Source of the DNA: JADJPO01 sp046330955
GTDB taxonomy: Bacteria > Actinomycetota > Actinomycetes > Actinomycetales > Kineosporiaceae
Direction: 5' to 3'
Length of the DNA: 64,000 bases
NCBI GenBank assembly: GCA_046330955.1
Contig: JAXLRT010000011.1
Span: forward strand, 1-64,000
The notes under the pieces are model-generated. The model saw only the letters and a list, made by a program, of their open reading frames with translations, did not search any database and was not told where the DNA came from. Shown piece by piece: positions 44,164 to 53,663 of the stretch. Every line of letters begins with the position of its first letter. Within the stretch, counting starts at the first letter, position 1. Both the position numbers and the translations under genes were made by a program.

Positions 44164-45408
44164 GTGAGTGAGGGTGTGCCAGACGTCGCTGCCGAGGTCG
44201 AGGCGGCCCCGGCTGCGCCGCCGCTGACCCTGCTGGACGCCCCCCGCGACGGCATCCCGCCCGTCATCGCCGACCCGCAGACGCTGGCCGAGGCCGTCGC
44301 CGCGCTCGCCGCCGGCTCCGGGCCGGTGGCCGTGGACGCCGAGCGGGCCTCGGGTCACCGCTACGGCCAGCGCGCCTTCCTGGTGCAGCTGCGCCGCGAG
44401 GGCACCGGGACCCTGCTCGTCGACCCCGCCGCCCTGCCCGACCTGTCCTCGCTGGGCGAGGCGATGCGGGACGCCGAGTGGATCCTGCACGCAGCCGGTC
44501 AGGATCTGCCGTGCCTGGCCGAGGTGGGCATGCGGCCGACCCGGCTGTTCGACACCGAACTCGGCTCGCGTCTGGCCGGTCTGGCGCGGGTTGGCCTGGC
44601 CGCCGTGGTCGAGCAGTTGCTCGGCCTGGGACTGGCCAAGGAGCACTCGGCCGTCGACTGGTCCACCCGGCCCTTGCCCGAGCCGTGGTTGCGCTATGCC
44701 GCACTCGATGTCGAGGTGCTGATCGAGTTGCGCGACGCGTTGGCCGCCGACCTCGAGCAGCAGGGCAAGTTGGCGTGGGCGCACGAGGAGTTCGCCGCCC
44801 TGGCAGCCGCTCCGCCACCGCCGCCTCGGGTCGATCCCTGGCGGCGCACCTCCGGCCTGCACCGGCTGCGCACCCGGCGCCAGTTGGCCGCGCTGCGCGA
44901 GCTGTGGACGGCGCGCGAGCAGCTGGCCCGTACCCAGGACGTCTCCCCCGGCCGGCTGATCCCCGACTCCTCGCTGGTCGAGGCGGCCCTGGCCCGACCG
45001 ACCAGTGCTCGCGAGCTGGCCGCGCTGACCACGTTCACCGGGCGGGCCGCTCGCCGTCAGCTCCCGCTCTGGGTCGATGCCCTGGCCCGGGCGGCCGCGT
45101 TGCCGGACGCCGAGCTGCCGCCGCAACACCTCCCGGCCGACGGACCGCCCCCCGCGCGGGTCTGGAGCGACAAGGACCCGGCGGCCGCCGCCCGACTCGC
45201 CAAGGCGCGCAATGCGGTGCAGGCGATCGCCACGGCCCACACCCTTCCGGTCGAGAACCTGATCAGCCCGGACGCCGTCCGGCGGCTGTGCTGGACACCG
45301 CCGGTGCCGGCGGATGCCGACAGCGTGCGCGACGCGCTCGCCGACCTCGGAGTGCGCACCTGGCAACTCGACCTCACCGTGGACGCCCTGGTCGAAGCCC
45401 TGGGCTGA
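44164..45408 (+). CDS. rnd: Ribonuclease D-like DEDDy exonuclease with HRDC domain
   Basis: 414 residues from GTG. The exonuclease residues are D58 and E60 (VAVDAE), D114 (AAGQDLPCL), and Y178/D182 (YAALDVEVL), which is the complete DEDDy set. HRDC-like domains follow at about 233-315 and in the C-terminus. It would trim RNA 3' ends such as tRNA precursors. The first 30 residues are a poorly conserved extension. A small hairpin lies 73 nt downstream. Confidence 0.92.
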   Translation: MSEGVPDVAAEVEAAPAAPPLTLLDAPRDGIPPVIADPQTLAEAVAALAAGSGPVAVDAERASGHRYGQRAFLVQLRREGTGTLLVDPAALPDLSSLGEAMRDAEWILHAAGQDLPCLAEVGMRPTRLFDTELGSRLAGLARVGLAAVVEQLLGLGLAKEHSAVDWSTRPLPEPWLRYAALDVEVLIELRDALAADLEQQGKLAWAHEEFAALAAAPPPPPRVDPWRRTSGLHRLRTRRQLAALRELWTAREQLARTQDVSPGRLIPDSSLVEAALARPTSARELAALTTFTGRAARRQLPLWVDALARAAALPDAELPPQHLPADGPPPARVWSDKDPAAAARLAKARNAVQAIATAHTLPVENLISPDAVRRLCWTPPVPADADSVRDALADLGVRTWQLDLTVDALVEALG

Positions 45409-45481
45409 CCTACGGCATCATGATCTGGCCGGTGTCGCGGGCGGTCTCCACCCGGACGACGTGCTCGAGAACCCCGCTCGT

Positions 45482-45500
45482 CGCCGGTTCGACACCGGCG
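45482..45500 (+). terminator. Hairpin downstream of rnd
   Basis: CGCCGGT-TCGAC-ACCGGCG gives a 7-bp GC-rich stem with a 5-nt loop, with no U-run. It may be a weak terminator between rnd and fadA. Confidence 0.35.
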
Positions 45501-45536
45501 TGAGAGGACTCTCGTCGTCCAGACCTCGGCAGTTTT

Positions 45537-45552
45537 GTTACCGTCGAGTAGC
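45537..45552. promoter_or_regulatory. Imperfect palindrome upstream of fadA
   Basis: GTTACCGTCGAGTAGC has partly symmetric arms (GTTAC/GTAGC). Its site, 35 nt before the fadA start, suits an operator for a fatty-acid-responsive TetR-type regulator. The symmetry is weak. Confidence 0.25.
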
Positions 45553-45587
45553 ATCACGGCGAACCCCCCAGGAGCGAGGAGGCTCGA

Positions 45588-46805
45588 GTGGCCGGCATCC
45601 TGCACGACGTCGTCTTCGTGGACGGTGTGCGCACCCCCTTCGGCACCGCCCGTGACACCGGGATGTACGCCCAGACCCGGGCCGACGACCTGGTGATCCG
45701 GTGCATCCGGGAGCTGTTGCGCCGCCATCCCGAGCTACCCCCCGAACGCATCGACGACGTCGCCATCGCCGCCACCACACAGACCGGCGACCAGGGCCTG
45801 ACCATCGGCCGCATGGCGGCCCTGCTGGCCGGGCTGCCCAAGAGCGTGCCGGGCTTCGCCATCGACCGGATGTGCGCCGGAGCCATGACCGCGGTCACCA
45901 CCACCGCCTCGGGCATCGCCAGCGGCGCCTACGACGTCGTGATCGCCGGGGGCGTCGAGCACATGGGCCACCACCCGATGGGCGCCGGGATCGACCCCAA
46001 CCCGCGCATCCTGGCCGAGAAGCTGGTCGACCCCTCCGCGCTGGTGATGGGGCAGACCGCCGAGAACCTGCACGACCGGTTCCCGCAGCTCACCAAGGAG
46101 CGGGCCGACGCCTACGCCGTGGCCAGCCAGGCCAAACTCGCCGCCGCCTACGAGGCGGGCCGGATCCAGGCCGACCTGGTCCCCATGGCCACCCGCAACG
46201 CGGACGCCGGGTGGGGCCTGGCCACGGTCGACGAGCCACCCCGCCCCGGCACCACGATGACCGACCTGGCGGCCCTCAAGACCCCGTTCCGCCCCCACGG
46301 CCGGATCACCGCGGGCAACTCCGCGGGCCTGAACGACGGCGCGACCGCGTGCCTGCTGGCCTCCGCCGAGGCCGCCGCCGAGCTGGGCCTGCCCACCCGG
46401 ATGCGCCTGGTGGGCTACGCCTTCGCGGGCGTCGAGCCCGAGGTGATGGGGGTCGGTCCGGTGCCGGCCACCGAGAAGGCGTTGGCCCGGGCGGGCCTGC
46501 GCATCGAGGACATCGGGCTGTTCGAGGTCAACGAGGCGTTCGCCGTCCAGGTGCTCGCCTTCCTCGATCACTTCGGCATCGCCGACGACGACGAGCGGGT
46601 CAACCCGGACGGCGGCGCCATCGCCGTCGGTCACCCGCTGGCCTCCAGCGGGGTACGGCTGATGACCCAGCTGGCCCGGCACTTCGAGGCCCGGCCGCAG
46701 GTGCGGTACGGCCTGACCACCATGTGCATCGGCATCGGCATGGGCGGCACGGTCATCTGGGAGAACCCCCACCACGCCGACTACGGCAAGGAGCGTGCGG
46801 CATGA
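45588..46805 (+). CDS. fadA: Acetyl-CoA acyltransferase (thiolase)
   Basis: 405 residues from GTG with AGGAGCGAGGAGG upstream. The acylated cysteine is C96 (DRMCAGAM), with H349 (AVGHPLASSG) and C380 (TTMCIGIGMGG) completing the active site. It cleaves 3-ketoacyl-CoA in beta-oxidation. The stop overlaps the fadB start by 4 nt, so the two subunits are made together as a trifunctional-type complex. Confidence 0.95.
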   Translation: MAGILHDVVFVDGVRTPFGTARDTGMYAQTRADDLVIRCIRELLRRHPELPPERIDDVAIAATTQTGDQGLTIGRMAALLAGLPKSVPGFAIDRMCAGAMTAVTTTASGIASGAYDVVIAGGVEHMGHHPMGAGIDPNPRILAEKLVDPSALVMGQTAENLHDRFPQLTKERADAYAVASQAKLAAAYEAGRIQADLVPMATRNADAGWGLATVDEPPRPGTTMTDLAALKTPFRPHGRITAGNSAGLNDGATACLLASAEAAAELGLPTRMRLVGYAFAGVEPEVMGVGPVPATEKALARAGLRIEDIGLFEVNEAFAVQVLAFLDHFGIADDDERVNPDGGAIAVGHPLASSGVRLMTQLARHFEARPQVRYGLTTMCIGIGMGGTVIWENPHHADYGKERAA

Positions 46806-48940
46806 CCGCCTCGAGCCAGACCACCACCGGCCCGACCTCCTCGAACGCGGATGCGCTCCCGGCTCTGCCGGACGAGGTGGTCACCCGCGCCCTGGTGCGC
46901 GACGTCGTCCTGCCCCGCACCGCCGGCGGCGACCCGGGCACCCTGGCCCTGATCACCCTGGACAACGGGCGCGACCACACCCGGCCGACCACGTTCGGCC
47001 CCGCCGGGCTGCGCAGCCTGGACGCGGCGCTGGACGAGGTCGCAGCCAAGGTGGCCGCCGGCCAGGTCAGCGCCGTGGCCGTCACCGGCAAGCCGTTCTT
47101 CTTCCTCGCCGGAGCCGACCTGACCATGGCCGCCTCCGGTGCGGCGTCGGCGGCCAGCCCCGAGCAGGCCCGCGAGGTGGCGGTCGCGATCGGCCGGTAC
47201 GGCCATGACGTGATGCGCCGGCTCGGCGAGCTCGGCGTGCCCTCGTTCGCCTTCGTCAACGGCGCGGCGCTCGGCGGCGGGGTCGAACTGGCGCTGCACT
47301 GCACCTACCGCACCATCTCCTCCGGGGTACCCGCGCTCGCGCTGCCGGAGTGCTTCCTGGGCATCCTGCCCGGGTGGGGTGGCACCTACCTGTTGCCGAA
47401 CCTGATCGGGCTGGCACCGGCACTCGAGGTGATCATCGCCAACCCGTTGCAGAACAACCGGATGCTCAACGGCCGCAAGGCATTCCGCCTCGGCATGGCG
47501 GACGTGATGTTCGACCCGGCCGACTTCCTGGAGCGCTCGCTGCTGTGGGCCGGCGACGTGCTGACCGGTGTGGTCACCGTCGAGCGGGCCGAGATCGACC
47601 GCGACGAGCACACCTGGACGGCGACGCTCGCCGAGGCGCGGGCCGGCGTCGACCTCAAGCTGCACGGCGCCGCACCGGCCTGCTACCGGGCGCTCGACCT
47701 GATCGCCCTGGCGCGCACCGCCGATCGCGACACCGCCTTCGAGGCCGAGTCGCAGGGGCTGGCCGACCTGATCGTCAGCCCGCAGTTCGCCAACAGCCTG
47801 TACGCCTTCGATCTGGTCAACAAGCGCGCCAAGCGCCCGGTGGGGGTGCCGAGCTCGTCCCTGGCCCGGCCGGTGACCAAGGTCGGCGTGGTGGGTGCCG
47901 GGTTGATGGCCACCCAGCTGGCCACGCTCTTCCTGCGCCGGCTGAAGGTGCCGGTTGCCCTGACCGACCTGGACGCCGAGCGCGTCACCCGGGGGGTCGA
48001 GGCCGTGCGGGCCGAGATCGACTCGCAGGCCGGCAAGGGGCGGATCCGCCCCGATGAGGCCAACCGGCTCAAGGCCCTGGTCAGCGGGTCGGTCGAGGCC
48101 GCCGAGGCGTTCGCCGGCGCCGACCTGGTGATCGAGGCGGTGTTCGAGGAACTGGAGGTCAAGAAGAGCGTCTTCGCCGCCGTCGAGAAGGTGGTCTCCC
48201 CCGAGTGCGTGCTGATGACCAACACCTCCTCGCTGTCGGTCACGGCGATGGCCGCCGACCTGGCTCACCCCGAGCGGGTGGTCGGGTTCCACTTCTTCAA
48301 CCCGGTCGCGGTGCTGCCGCTGGTCGAGGTGGTACGGGCCGAACAGACGGACGACGCGACGCTGGCCACCGCCTTCGCCGTGGGCAAGCAGTTGCGCAAG
48401 TCGTGCGTGCTGGTCAAGGACGCCCCGGCGTTCGTGGTGAACCGGCTGCTCACCCGCTTCCTGGGTGAGGTGACCGCCGCCGTCGACGAGGGCACGCCGA
48501 TCGAGGTGGCCGATGCCGCGCTCGAGCCACTGGGCCTACCGATGAGCCCGTTCCTGTTGCTGCAGCTGGTCGGCCCAGCGGTGGCGCTGCACGTCGCCGA
48601 GACGATGCACGCCGCCTTCCCCGACCGATTCGGCGTCTCGACGAACCTGCGGGCCATCGTGGCGTCCGGCCGCACCGGGGTGTTCACCTGGGGCATGGAC
48701 GGCCAGCCCTACGTCGACGACGAGACCAAGGCCATCCTGGTGCAGGGCGATGCGCCGTCCACCGCCGAGCAGGTGCGCGAACGGGCGCTGGCGGCGCTGG
48801 CGCAGGAGTGCCGGCTGATGGTCGACGAGGGTGTGGTGGCCGAGGCGGCCGACATCGACCTGTGCATGCTCCTCGGGGCGGGCTGGCCGTTCCACCTGGG
48901 CGGCATGACGCCCTACCTGAAGCGCGCCGGGCACCTGTGA
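46802..48940 (+). CDS. fadB: Fatty oxidation multienzyme: enoyl-CoA hydratase / 3-hydroxyacyl-CoA dehydrogenase
   Basis: 712 residues from ATG at 46802. The hydratase domain (about 40-320) has GKPFFFLAGADL, VNGAALGGGVELAL and ALPECFLGILPGWGGT. The dehydrogenase domain (from about 355) has the NAD loop KVGVVGAGLMATQLA, VLMTNTSSLSVT and the histidine-containing VGFHFFNPVAVLPLVEV. It works with FadA in beta-oxidation. An intrinsic-terminator-like palindrome begins 1 nt after the stop. Confidence 0.94.
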   Translation: MTASSQTTTGPTSSNADALPALPDEVVTRALVRDVVLPRTAGGDPGTLALITLDNGRDHTRPTTFGPAGLRSLDAALDEVAAKVAAGQVSAVAVTGKPFFFLAGADLTMAASGAASAASPEQAREVAVAIGRYGHDVMRRLGELGVPSFAFVNGAALGGGVELALHCTYRTISSGVPALALPECFLGILPGWGGTYLLPNLIGLAPALEVIIANPLQNNRMLNGRKAFRLGMADVMFDPADFLERSLLWAGDVLTGVVTVERAEIDRDEHTWTATLAEARAGVDLKLHGAAPACYRALDLIALARTADRDTAFEAESQGLADLIVSPQFANSLYAFDLVNKRAKRPVGVPSSSLARPVTKVGVVGAGLMATQLATLFLRRLKVPVALTDLDAERVTRGVEAVRAEIDSQAGKGRIRPDEANRLKALVSGSVEAAEAFAGADLVIEAVFEELEVKKSVFAAVEKVVSPECVLMTNTSSLSVTAMAADLAHPERVVGFHFFNPVAVLPLVEVVRAEQTDDATLATAFAVGKQLRKSCVLVKDAPAFVVNRLLTRFLGEVTAAVDEGTPIEVADAALEPLGLPMSPFLLLQLVGPAVALHVAETMHAAFPDRFGVSTNLRAIVASGRTGVFTWGMDGQPYVDDETKAILVQGDAPSTAEQVRERALAALAQECRLMVDEGVVAEAADIDLCMLLGAGWPFHLGGMTPYLKRAGHL

Positions 48941-48958
48941 CCTCACCGCGCGGTGAGG
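48941..48958. terminator. Bidirectional terminator-like palindrome
   Basis: CCTCACCGCGCGGTGAGG is a perfect 18-bp palindrome occupying the 19-nt gap between the convergent fadB and peptidase stop codons. It can fold on either transcript. The flanks TGA and GGTCA extend the symmetry. No U-run is present, which is common in high-GC actinobacteria. Confidence 0.6.
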
Positions 48959-48959
48959 G

Positions 48960-50636
48960 TCAGTTGAAGTTGGTGCGCAGCGTGCGGGCGTAGGCGGCGA
49001 CCTGGCGACGCAACTCGGCCTGGTCGACGTCCAGCACGCTGCGCAACACGGCGGTCTCGACCGCCGCGGGGTCCTGGCTCGGTGAGGTCGCGGCGGCGGT
49101 ATAGAGCTGGAACAGCCGGGCCTCGCCGTAGTGCTGGGCGATGTAGAGGCAGGTCAGCCAGGCGTCGGTGTAGTTGCGCGCCACCACCGAGTTGGTGCCG
49201 GTGTAGAACGCCGTGGTGGGGGTGATCAACACCGGCCGCCACACCCGCCGCTGCAGCTGCTGCCAGGTCGGGTTGGGCAGGCCACGCCGGTCGAGGGCCG
49301 CGACGCCGTTGACCCGCCCGCCCGACGACACGCGGTAGGCGGTGTACTCGGCCGTGCCCTCGACCATCCAGGCCGGCACCGCCCCCTGCCCCTCGAGAGC
49401 CAGTGCCACGTGGGTGATCTCGTGACGCAGCACGGCCTTCGAGCGGGCGTCCCGACGGGTCAGCAGGTAGGGGGTCACCGCCAGCCGGGCCGCCACCGGA
49501 GCCGCTCCGGCCCCGCCCGATCCCGGCGATGCCTGGCCGGTCAGGGTGCGCACCTCGGCGGCGAAGGCCGCCGGATCGTTGCCGGCGCGCCGTCCCTCAC
49601 GTGCAGCCCGGGCACCGAACCAGCTCGCCACGATCGTCGGGTCGGTCGAGGCGTACGCCACCACCTGCCCGTTCCAGTGCGTCGACGGCAACGCCGCCCG
49701 GACGGCGCCGACCGCCTGCTCGAGCTCGGTGGCCAGCCGCTGGTTGTCCGCCCGCCGGCTGGCATCACCGACCACCAGGGCGTGCGCGGTGCGCGCCACC
49801 GAGACAGTGGTGGTGACCCACGGCTCCACCGGGGTCGCCGCCGTCACGCCGGTGGGCTGGGCGGCCGCCGTCGCTGCGCTGTCCCCCACCAACCGCCAGC
49901 TCGATCCCACCCGGCCGAAGCGCAATGCCAGCACGGTGGCGACCGGGCGCAGGTCCCATCCGGTCAGGGTGTACCCGAACTGCACCGGCAGGTCCACGTA
50001 GCGGTCGAAGCCCGCCGACACCGGGCTGGTCCGCACCGCGGGGAACGGCCCGGCCAACAGGCTGAACTGCAGCGCGCCGGCCCCCACGCCCCGCGCTCGG
50101 GCGGGCAGCGCCGTCCACCGCGCTCTCAGCGCCGGGTCGCCCGGGCCGATCAGGGCGGCGATCGCGGTGGCATCCCCCGCGCGTACCGCGGACTGCAACC
50201 GATCGACCACACCGGTGATCTCGGTGCGGGCATCACCGGACGGCGCCGCGGAGGCGGCGGGTCCCCGCCCGAGCAGGCCGCTCAGGCCAGGCAGCCGGGT
50301 CGGGGCCATGACGGCGAGCGAGCCGACCGTGACCGCGGCGGCCACGGCGCCGGCCAGCAGCATCGAGCGGCGCCGGCGGCGCCCGCCCGGGGTCAGGGCA
50401 CGAGGTCCCGCGGGCGGCTCGGTGGGGGCAGGTTCGGGCAGCGGCAGCTCGAGCCGCGGCGTCCGCGATCGAGATGCCGCCTCGGCGGGCAGCTCACGGT
50501 GGGCCCCGGCGATCGCCTCGGTGCTGATCGCCTCGGTCGGCGGCCTGGTCAGGTGCGCCAGGGGCGATCCCATCGGACGGGTCGGCGCGACCTGAGGGTC
50601 GACAACCGCTCGTCCGTTGTGATCCACGCCCAGCAC
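48960..50636 (-). CDS. Membrane-anchored zinc peptidase-like protein (gluzincin type)
   Basis: 558 residues from GTG. A cytoplasmic N-terminal tail rich in Pro/Arg precedes one membrane span (about 91-112). The extracytoplasmic part ends in a metallopeptidase-like region with HEITH (405-409) and AWMVEGTAEYTAYR, whose glutamate 426 or 430 could be the third zinc ligand. The middle (135-260) resembles an Ala-rich beta domain found in secreted proteins. The substrate is unknown; cell-wall or protein processing is possible. It lies opposite and convergent to fadB. Confidence 0.75.
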   Translation of the reverse strand: MLGVDHNGRAVVDPQVAPTRPMGSPLAHLTRPPTEAISTEAIAGAHRELPAEAASRSRTPRLELPLPEPAPTEPPAGPRALTPGGRRRRRSMLLAGAVAAAVTVGSLAVMAPTRLPGLSGLLGRGPAASAAPSGDARTEITGVVDRLQSAVRAGDATAIAALIGPGDPALRARWTALPARARGVGAGALQFSLLAGPFPAVRTSPVSAGFDRYVDLPVQFGYTLTGWDLRPVATVLALRFGRVGSSWRLVGDSAATAAAQPTGVTAATPVEPWVTTTVSVARTAHALVVGDASRRADNQRLATELEQAVGAVRAALPSTHWNGQVVAYASTDPTIVASWFGARAAREGRRAGNDPAAFAAEVRTLTGQASPGSGGAGAAPVAARLAVTPYLLTRRDARSKAVLRHEITHVALALEGQGAVPAWMVEGTAEYTAYRVSSGGRVNGVAALDRRGLPNPTWQQLQRRVWRPVLITPTTAFYTGTNSVVARNYTDAWLTCLYIAQHYGEARLFQLYTAAATSPSQDPAAVETAVLRSVLDVDQAELRRQVAAYARTLRTNFN

Positions 50637-50785
50637 GGTAACCGCACCGGCATGGTCACGCGCCGTGTTTCGGCGGGCACCACATGGCCATGACCGATCC
50701 CTTTGGTCACGCTGGGCTGCTCCACCCGGGCGAGAGGGTCGCCGGGACGGTTCACAGTGATCCTCGAACGACTACTGTGAGTGAC

Positions 50786-51625
50786 ATGAACACCGGTGAA
50801 TCGAGGTCTGCGCTGCGTCGAGCTGTACTCAGCGTCATCGTGACCCACGACATCGACGTCACCCCCCACGATCGAGGGGTCCTGGTGGCAGGCGGGACCC
50901 TGCTCAGCTGGGCCGAACTGGCCGGGATCTGTGGGGCTCGGGCGCCGATGAGCCCCGCTGCCCAGCAGCGGATCTCTGCACTGCTGCGGATTCACGATCA
51001 CCTCGCCCGGTTGGACCACCCCTCGACCCGGGCACAGCAGGGCCGGACGGCGCGTGACGTGCTGCTCGACAGTGCCGAGATCATGGCGTTGCCTCGCGGC
51101 CACGTCCACCACCTCGGACCGGCCTGGCAGCACCGCGAACTGGCCGGGCGAGCGTTGTCGCTGGGCCTCGGGCTGCGTACGGCCGAGGACCGCCCGCCGC
51201 TGCCGGTTCCCCACAGCGCACTCCAGCGGTACGACCTGACCGCCGAGGACTGCTGGCCGCAGGCCGCGACCCGGCTCGCGCGACACAGCGCGGTGGCCGC
51301 CGAACTGCTCACGCGGGGTGGTCGGTACGCCGGAATGTTGCGGCCGGTCGCGGGCAGTGACGTCCTGACGCTGCTCGTGGGGGGCGACCTGCGCCGCGCG
51401 CTCGCCGCGGGCGACGGCAGCGGCATGCGAGCCGTCGCCGTCCCCGGACGCGCTCAGGGTTGGTACGACCTCACCCGGGTCGACCCCGCGTACGTGGCGC
51501 TGGCCTGGCAACTCATCGACGAGGTGGACCGCGGCGTGAGGGTGCCGTTGCTGGTCACGGCCGACGAGGTCGTGCCGGCCTCGATCCGGGGGGACCTCAT
51601 CCGGCCCGTGGTCGAAACGCGCTGA
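50786..51625 (+). CDS. Hypothetical protein, 279 residues
   Basis: ATG at 50786 is chosen. An upstream in-frame extension from 50684 lacks a good ribosome site. The product has no signal peptide or membrane span. It contains a helical region with RIHDHLARLDHPSTRAQQG and a later segment with GGDLRRALAAGDGSG and VLLVTADEVVP-like strands. The family is not recognised. It is divergent from the peptidase gene, and its 3' end overlaps the convergent dxs by 29 nt. Confidence 0.7.
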   Translation: MNTGESRSALRRAVLSVIVTHDIDVTPHDRGVLVAGGTLLSWAELAGICGARAPMSPAAQQRISALLRIHDHLARLDHPSTRAQQGRTARDVLLDSAEIMALPRGHVHHLGPAWQHRELAGRALSLGLGLRTAEDRPPLPVPHSALQRYDLTAEDCWPQAATRLARHSAVAAELLTRGGRYAGMLRPVAGSDVLTLLVGGDLRRALAAGDGSGMRAVAVPGRAQGWYDLTRVDPAYVALAWQLIDEVDRGVRVPLLVTADEVVPASIRGDLIRPVVETR

Positions 51626-53522
51626 CGTCGCTCGCCCGCGGGGCGAGGTCCTGGATCACCGCGGCGGTGATCGGCCCGGCGGTCAGTCCGACCTGCTCCA
51701 GCACGCTGGCACGGCTGGCGTGGTCCAGGAAGGTGGCCGGGATCCCGAAGGTCCGCACCGGGACGTCGACCCGGCGCCCGGCGAGGCGCTCGCGCAGCAC
51801 GCTGCCCACACCGCCGCGCACCAGGTTGTCCTCGATCACGACCACCAGCCGGTGCGCTGCGGCCAGGTCGAGGACGGCGTCCGGCACCGGGAGTGCCCAT
51901 CGCGGGTCGACCACCTGCACTCCGATCCCCCGGGTGGTGAGCTGCGCCGCGACGTCCAGCCCGAGGCCGGCCATCGCCCCGACAGCCACCAGCAGCACGT
52001 CGGCGGACCCCTCGCGGTACAGCACGTCGACCGCCCCGGGGCCCGACCCCGGTGCACCGCCCACGGTCTCGATCGCCGGGAGGTCCGCCGGCACGGCGCC
52101 CTTCGGGAAACGCAGCACCGTGGGGCCGTCGGAGATCGCGACGGCCTCGGTCAGCTCGGCACACAGGGTCGCACCGTCCCGCGGGGCGGCCAGTCGTAGC
52201 CCGGGCACCATCGCCAGCATCGACATGTCCCACATGCCGTTGTGGCTGGCGCCGTCGTCGCCGGTCACGCCGGCCCGGTCGAGCACGAAGGTGACGCCGG
52301 CCTTGTGCAGGGCGCAGTCCATCAGCACCTGGTCGAAGGCCCGGTTGAGGAAGGTGGCGTAGACGGCGACCACCGGGTGCAGGCCCGCGAAGGCCATCCC
52401 GGCCGCGCTGGTCACCGCATGCTGCTCGGCGATGCCCACGTCGAACACCCGCTCGGGGTGCTTGCCGGCGAACCGGTGCAGCCCGACCGGGATCATCATC
52501 GCGGCGGTGACCCCGACGACGTCCGGGTTCTCATCGGCCAGCTCGACCATGGCGTCGGCGAACACCGCGGTCCACCCCGTACCCGAGGCGGCCAGCGGCT
52601 GACCGGTCTCGGGGTCGATCACGCCGACGCCGTGGAAGTGGTCGGCGGTGTCGTTCTCGGCCGGGGCGTAGCCGTTGCCCTTGCGGGTGAGGGCGTGCAC
52701 GATCACCGGGCCGCCGTAGTCGCGGGCGCGGCGCAACACGTGCTCGAGTTCGGCGATGTTGTGCCCGTCGACCGGGCCGAGGTACTTGATACCCAGGTCC
52801 TCGAACATGCCCTGCGGGGCGACGACGTCCTTGAGGCCCTTCTTCATGCCGTGCAGTGCCTCGTAGGCCAGCCGTCCCGGCGCGCCCCGGCGCTGCAGCA
52901 CGCCCTTGCCCCAGTCGAGGAACCGTTCGTAGCCGCGGGTGGTGCGCAACGTGGACAGGTGGTGCGCCAGGCCGCCGATGGTCGGCGCGTAGGAGCGTCC
53001 GTTGTCGTTGACCACGATCACCAGCCGGCGATCGGGGCCGGCCGCGATGTTGTTCAACGCCTCCCAGGCCATGCCACCGGTCAGCGCGCCGTCCCCGATC
53101 ACGGCCACGACGTGGCGGTCCTCGCCGCGCAACTGGTGCGCCTTGGCGATGCCGTCCGCCCAGGACAGCGCGGTGGAGGCGTGGGAGTTCTCGACGATGT
53201 CGTGCGGCGACTCCGCCCGGCTCGGGTAGCCGGACAGGCCCCCCTGCTGTCGCAGCCCGGCGAAGTCGTGCCGGCCGGTGAGCAGCTTGTGCACGTAGGC
53301 CTGGTGACCGGTGTCGAAGACGATCCGGTCGGTCGGTGAGGCGAAGACCCGGTGCACGGCGAGGGTCAGTTCGACCACTCCCAGATTGGGGCCGAGGTGG
53401 CCCCCGGTGCGCGAGACCTGGTCCACCAGGAAGGCGCGGATCTGGGTCGCGAGGTCGTCCAGGTCCTCGGGGCGCAGGGACTGGAGGTCCTCCGGGCCGC
53501 CGATCGAGGCGAGCTGCACCAT
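51597..53522 (-). CDS. dxs: 1-deoxy-D-xylulose-5-phosphate synthase
   Basis: 641 residues from ATG at 53522, with GGGAGG upstream. Homology starts at VQLASIGGPEDLQSLRPEDL. The TPP site is IGDGALTGGMAWEALNN (142-158). GGHLGPNLGVVELTLAVH (41-58) and the C-terminal transketolase-type domain with GLAVTSAAGMAF-like sequence are present. It makes DXP from pyruvate and glyceraldehyde 3-phosphate, the first step of the MEP isoprenoid pathway. A single dxs appears here with no other MEP genes nearby. Confidence 0.95.
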   Translation of the reverse strand: MVQLASIGGPEDLQSLRPEDLDDLATQIRAFLVDQVSRTGGHLGPNLGVVELTLAVHRVFASPTDRIVFDTGHQAYVHKLLTGRHDFAGLRQQGGLSGYPSRAESPHDIVENSHASTALSWADGIAKAHQLRGEDRHVVAVIGDGALTGGMAWEALNNIAAGPDRRLVIVVNDNGRSYAPTIGGLAHHLSTLRTTRGYERFLDWGKGVLQRRGAPGRLAYEALHGMKKGLKDVVAPQGMFEDLGIKYLGPVDGHNIAELEHVLRRARDYGGPVIVHALTRKGNGYAPAENDTADHFHGVGVIDPETGQPLAASGTGWTAVFADAMVELADENPDVVGVTAAMMIPVGLHRFAGKHPERVFDVGIAEQHAVTSAAGMAFAGLHPVVAVYATFLNRAFDQVLMDCALHKAGVTFVLDRAGVTGDDGASHNGMWDMSMLAMVPGLRLAAPRDGATLCAELTEAVAISDGPTVLRFPKGAVPADLPAIETVGGAPGSGPGAVDVLYREGSADVLLVAVGAMAGLGLDVAAQLTTRGIGVQVVDPRWALPVPDAVLDLAAAHRLVVVIEDNLVRGGVGSVLRERLAGRRVDVPVRTFGIPATFLDHASRASVLEQVGLTAGPITAAVIQDLAPRASDVSAFRPRAG

Positions 53523-53663
53523 CCGGACTGGAACCTCCCTGGTCCGGCCACGCACCGGCACCGACATCGAGTCTAGGTGGCACCGCGCGGAGCAGCCGTT
53601 CGAATCCCGGTCACGTGCGCAGGATCTCCACATCCGGTGCCGGGCACCGGCACCGGACACCGG

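Noticed and set aside
45701..46801. An N-terminal extension of fadB covering fadA
   Set aside because: Homology begins at the ATG at 46802, which overlaps the fadA stop; upstream sequence is frame-shadow of fadA.
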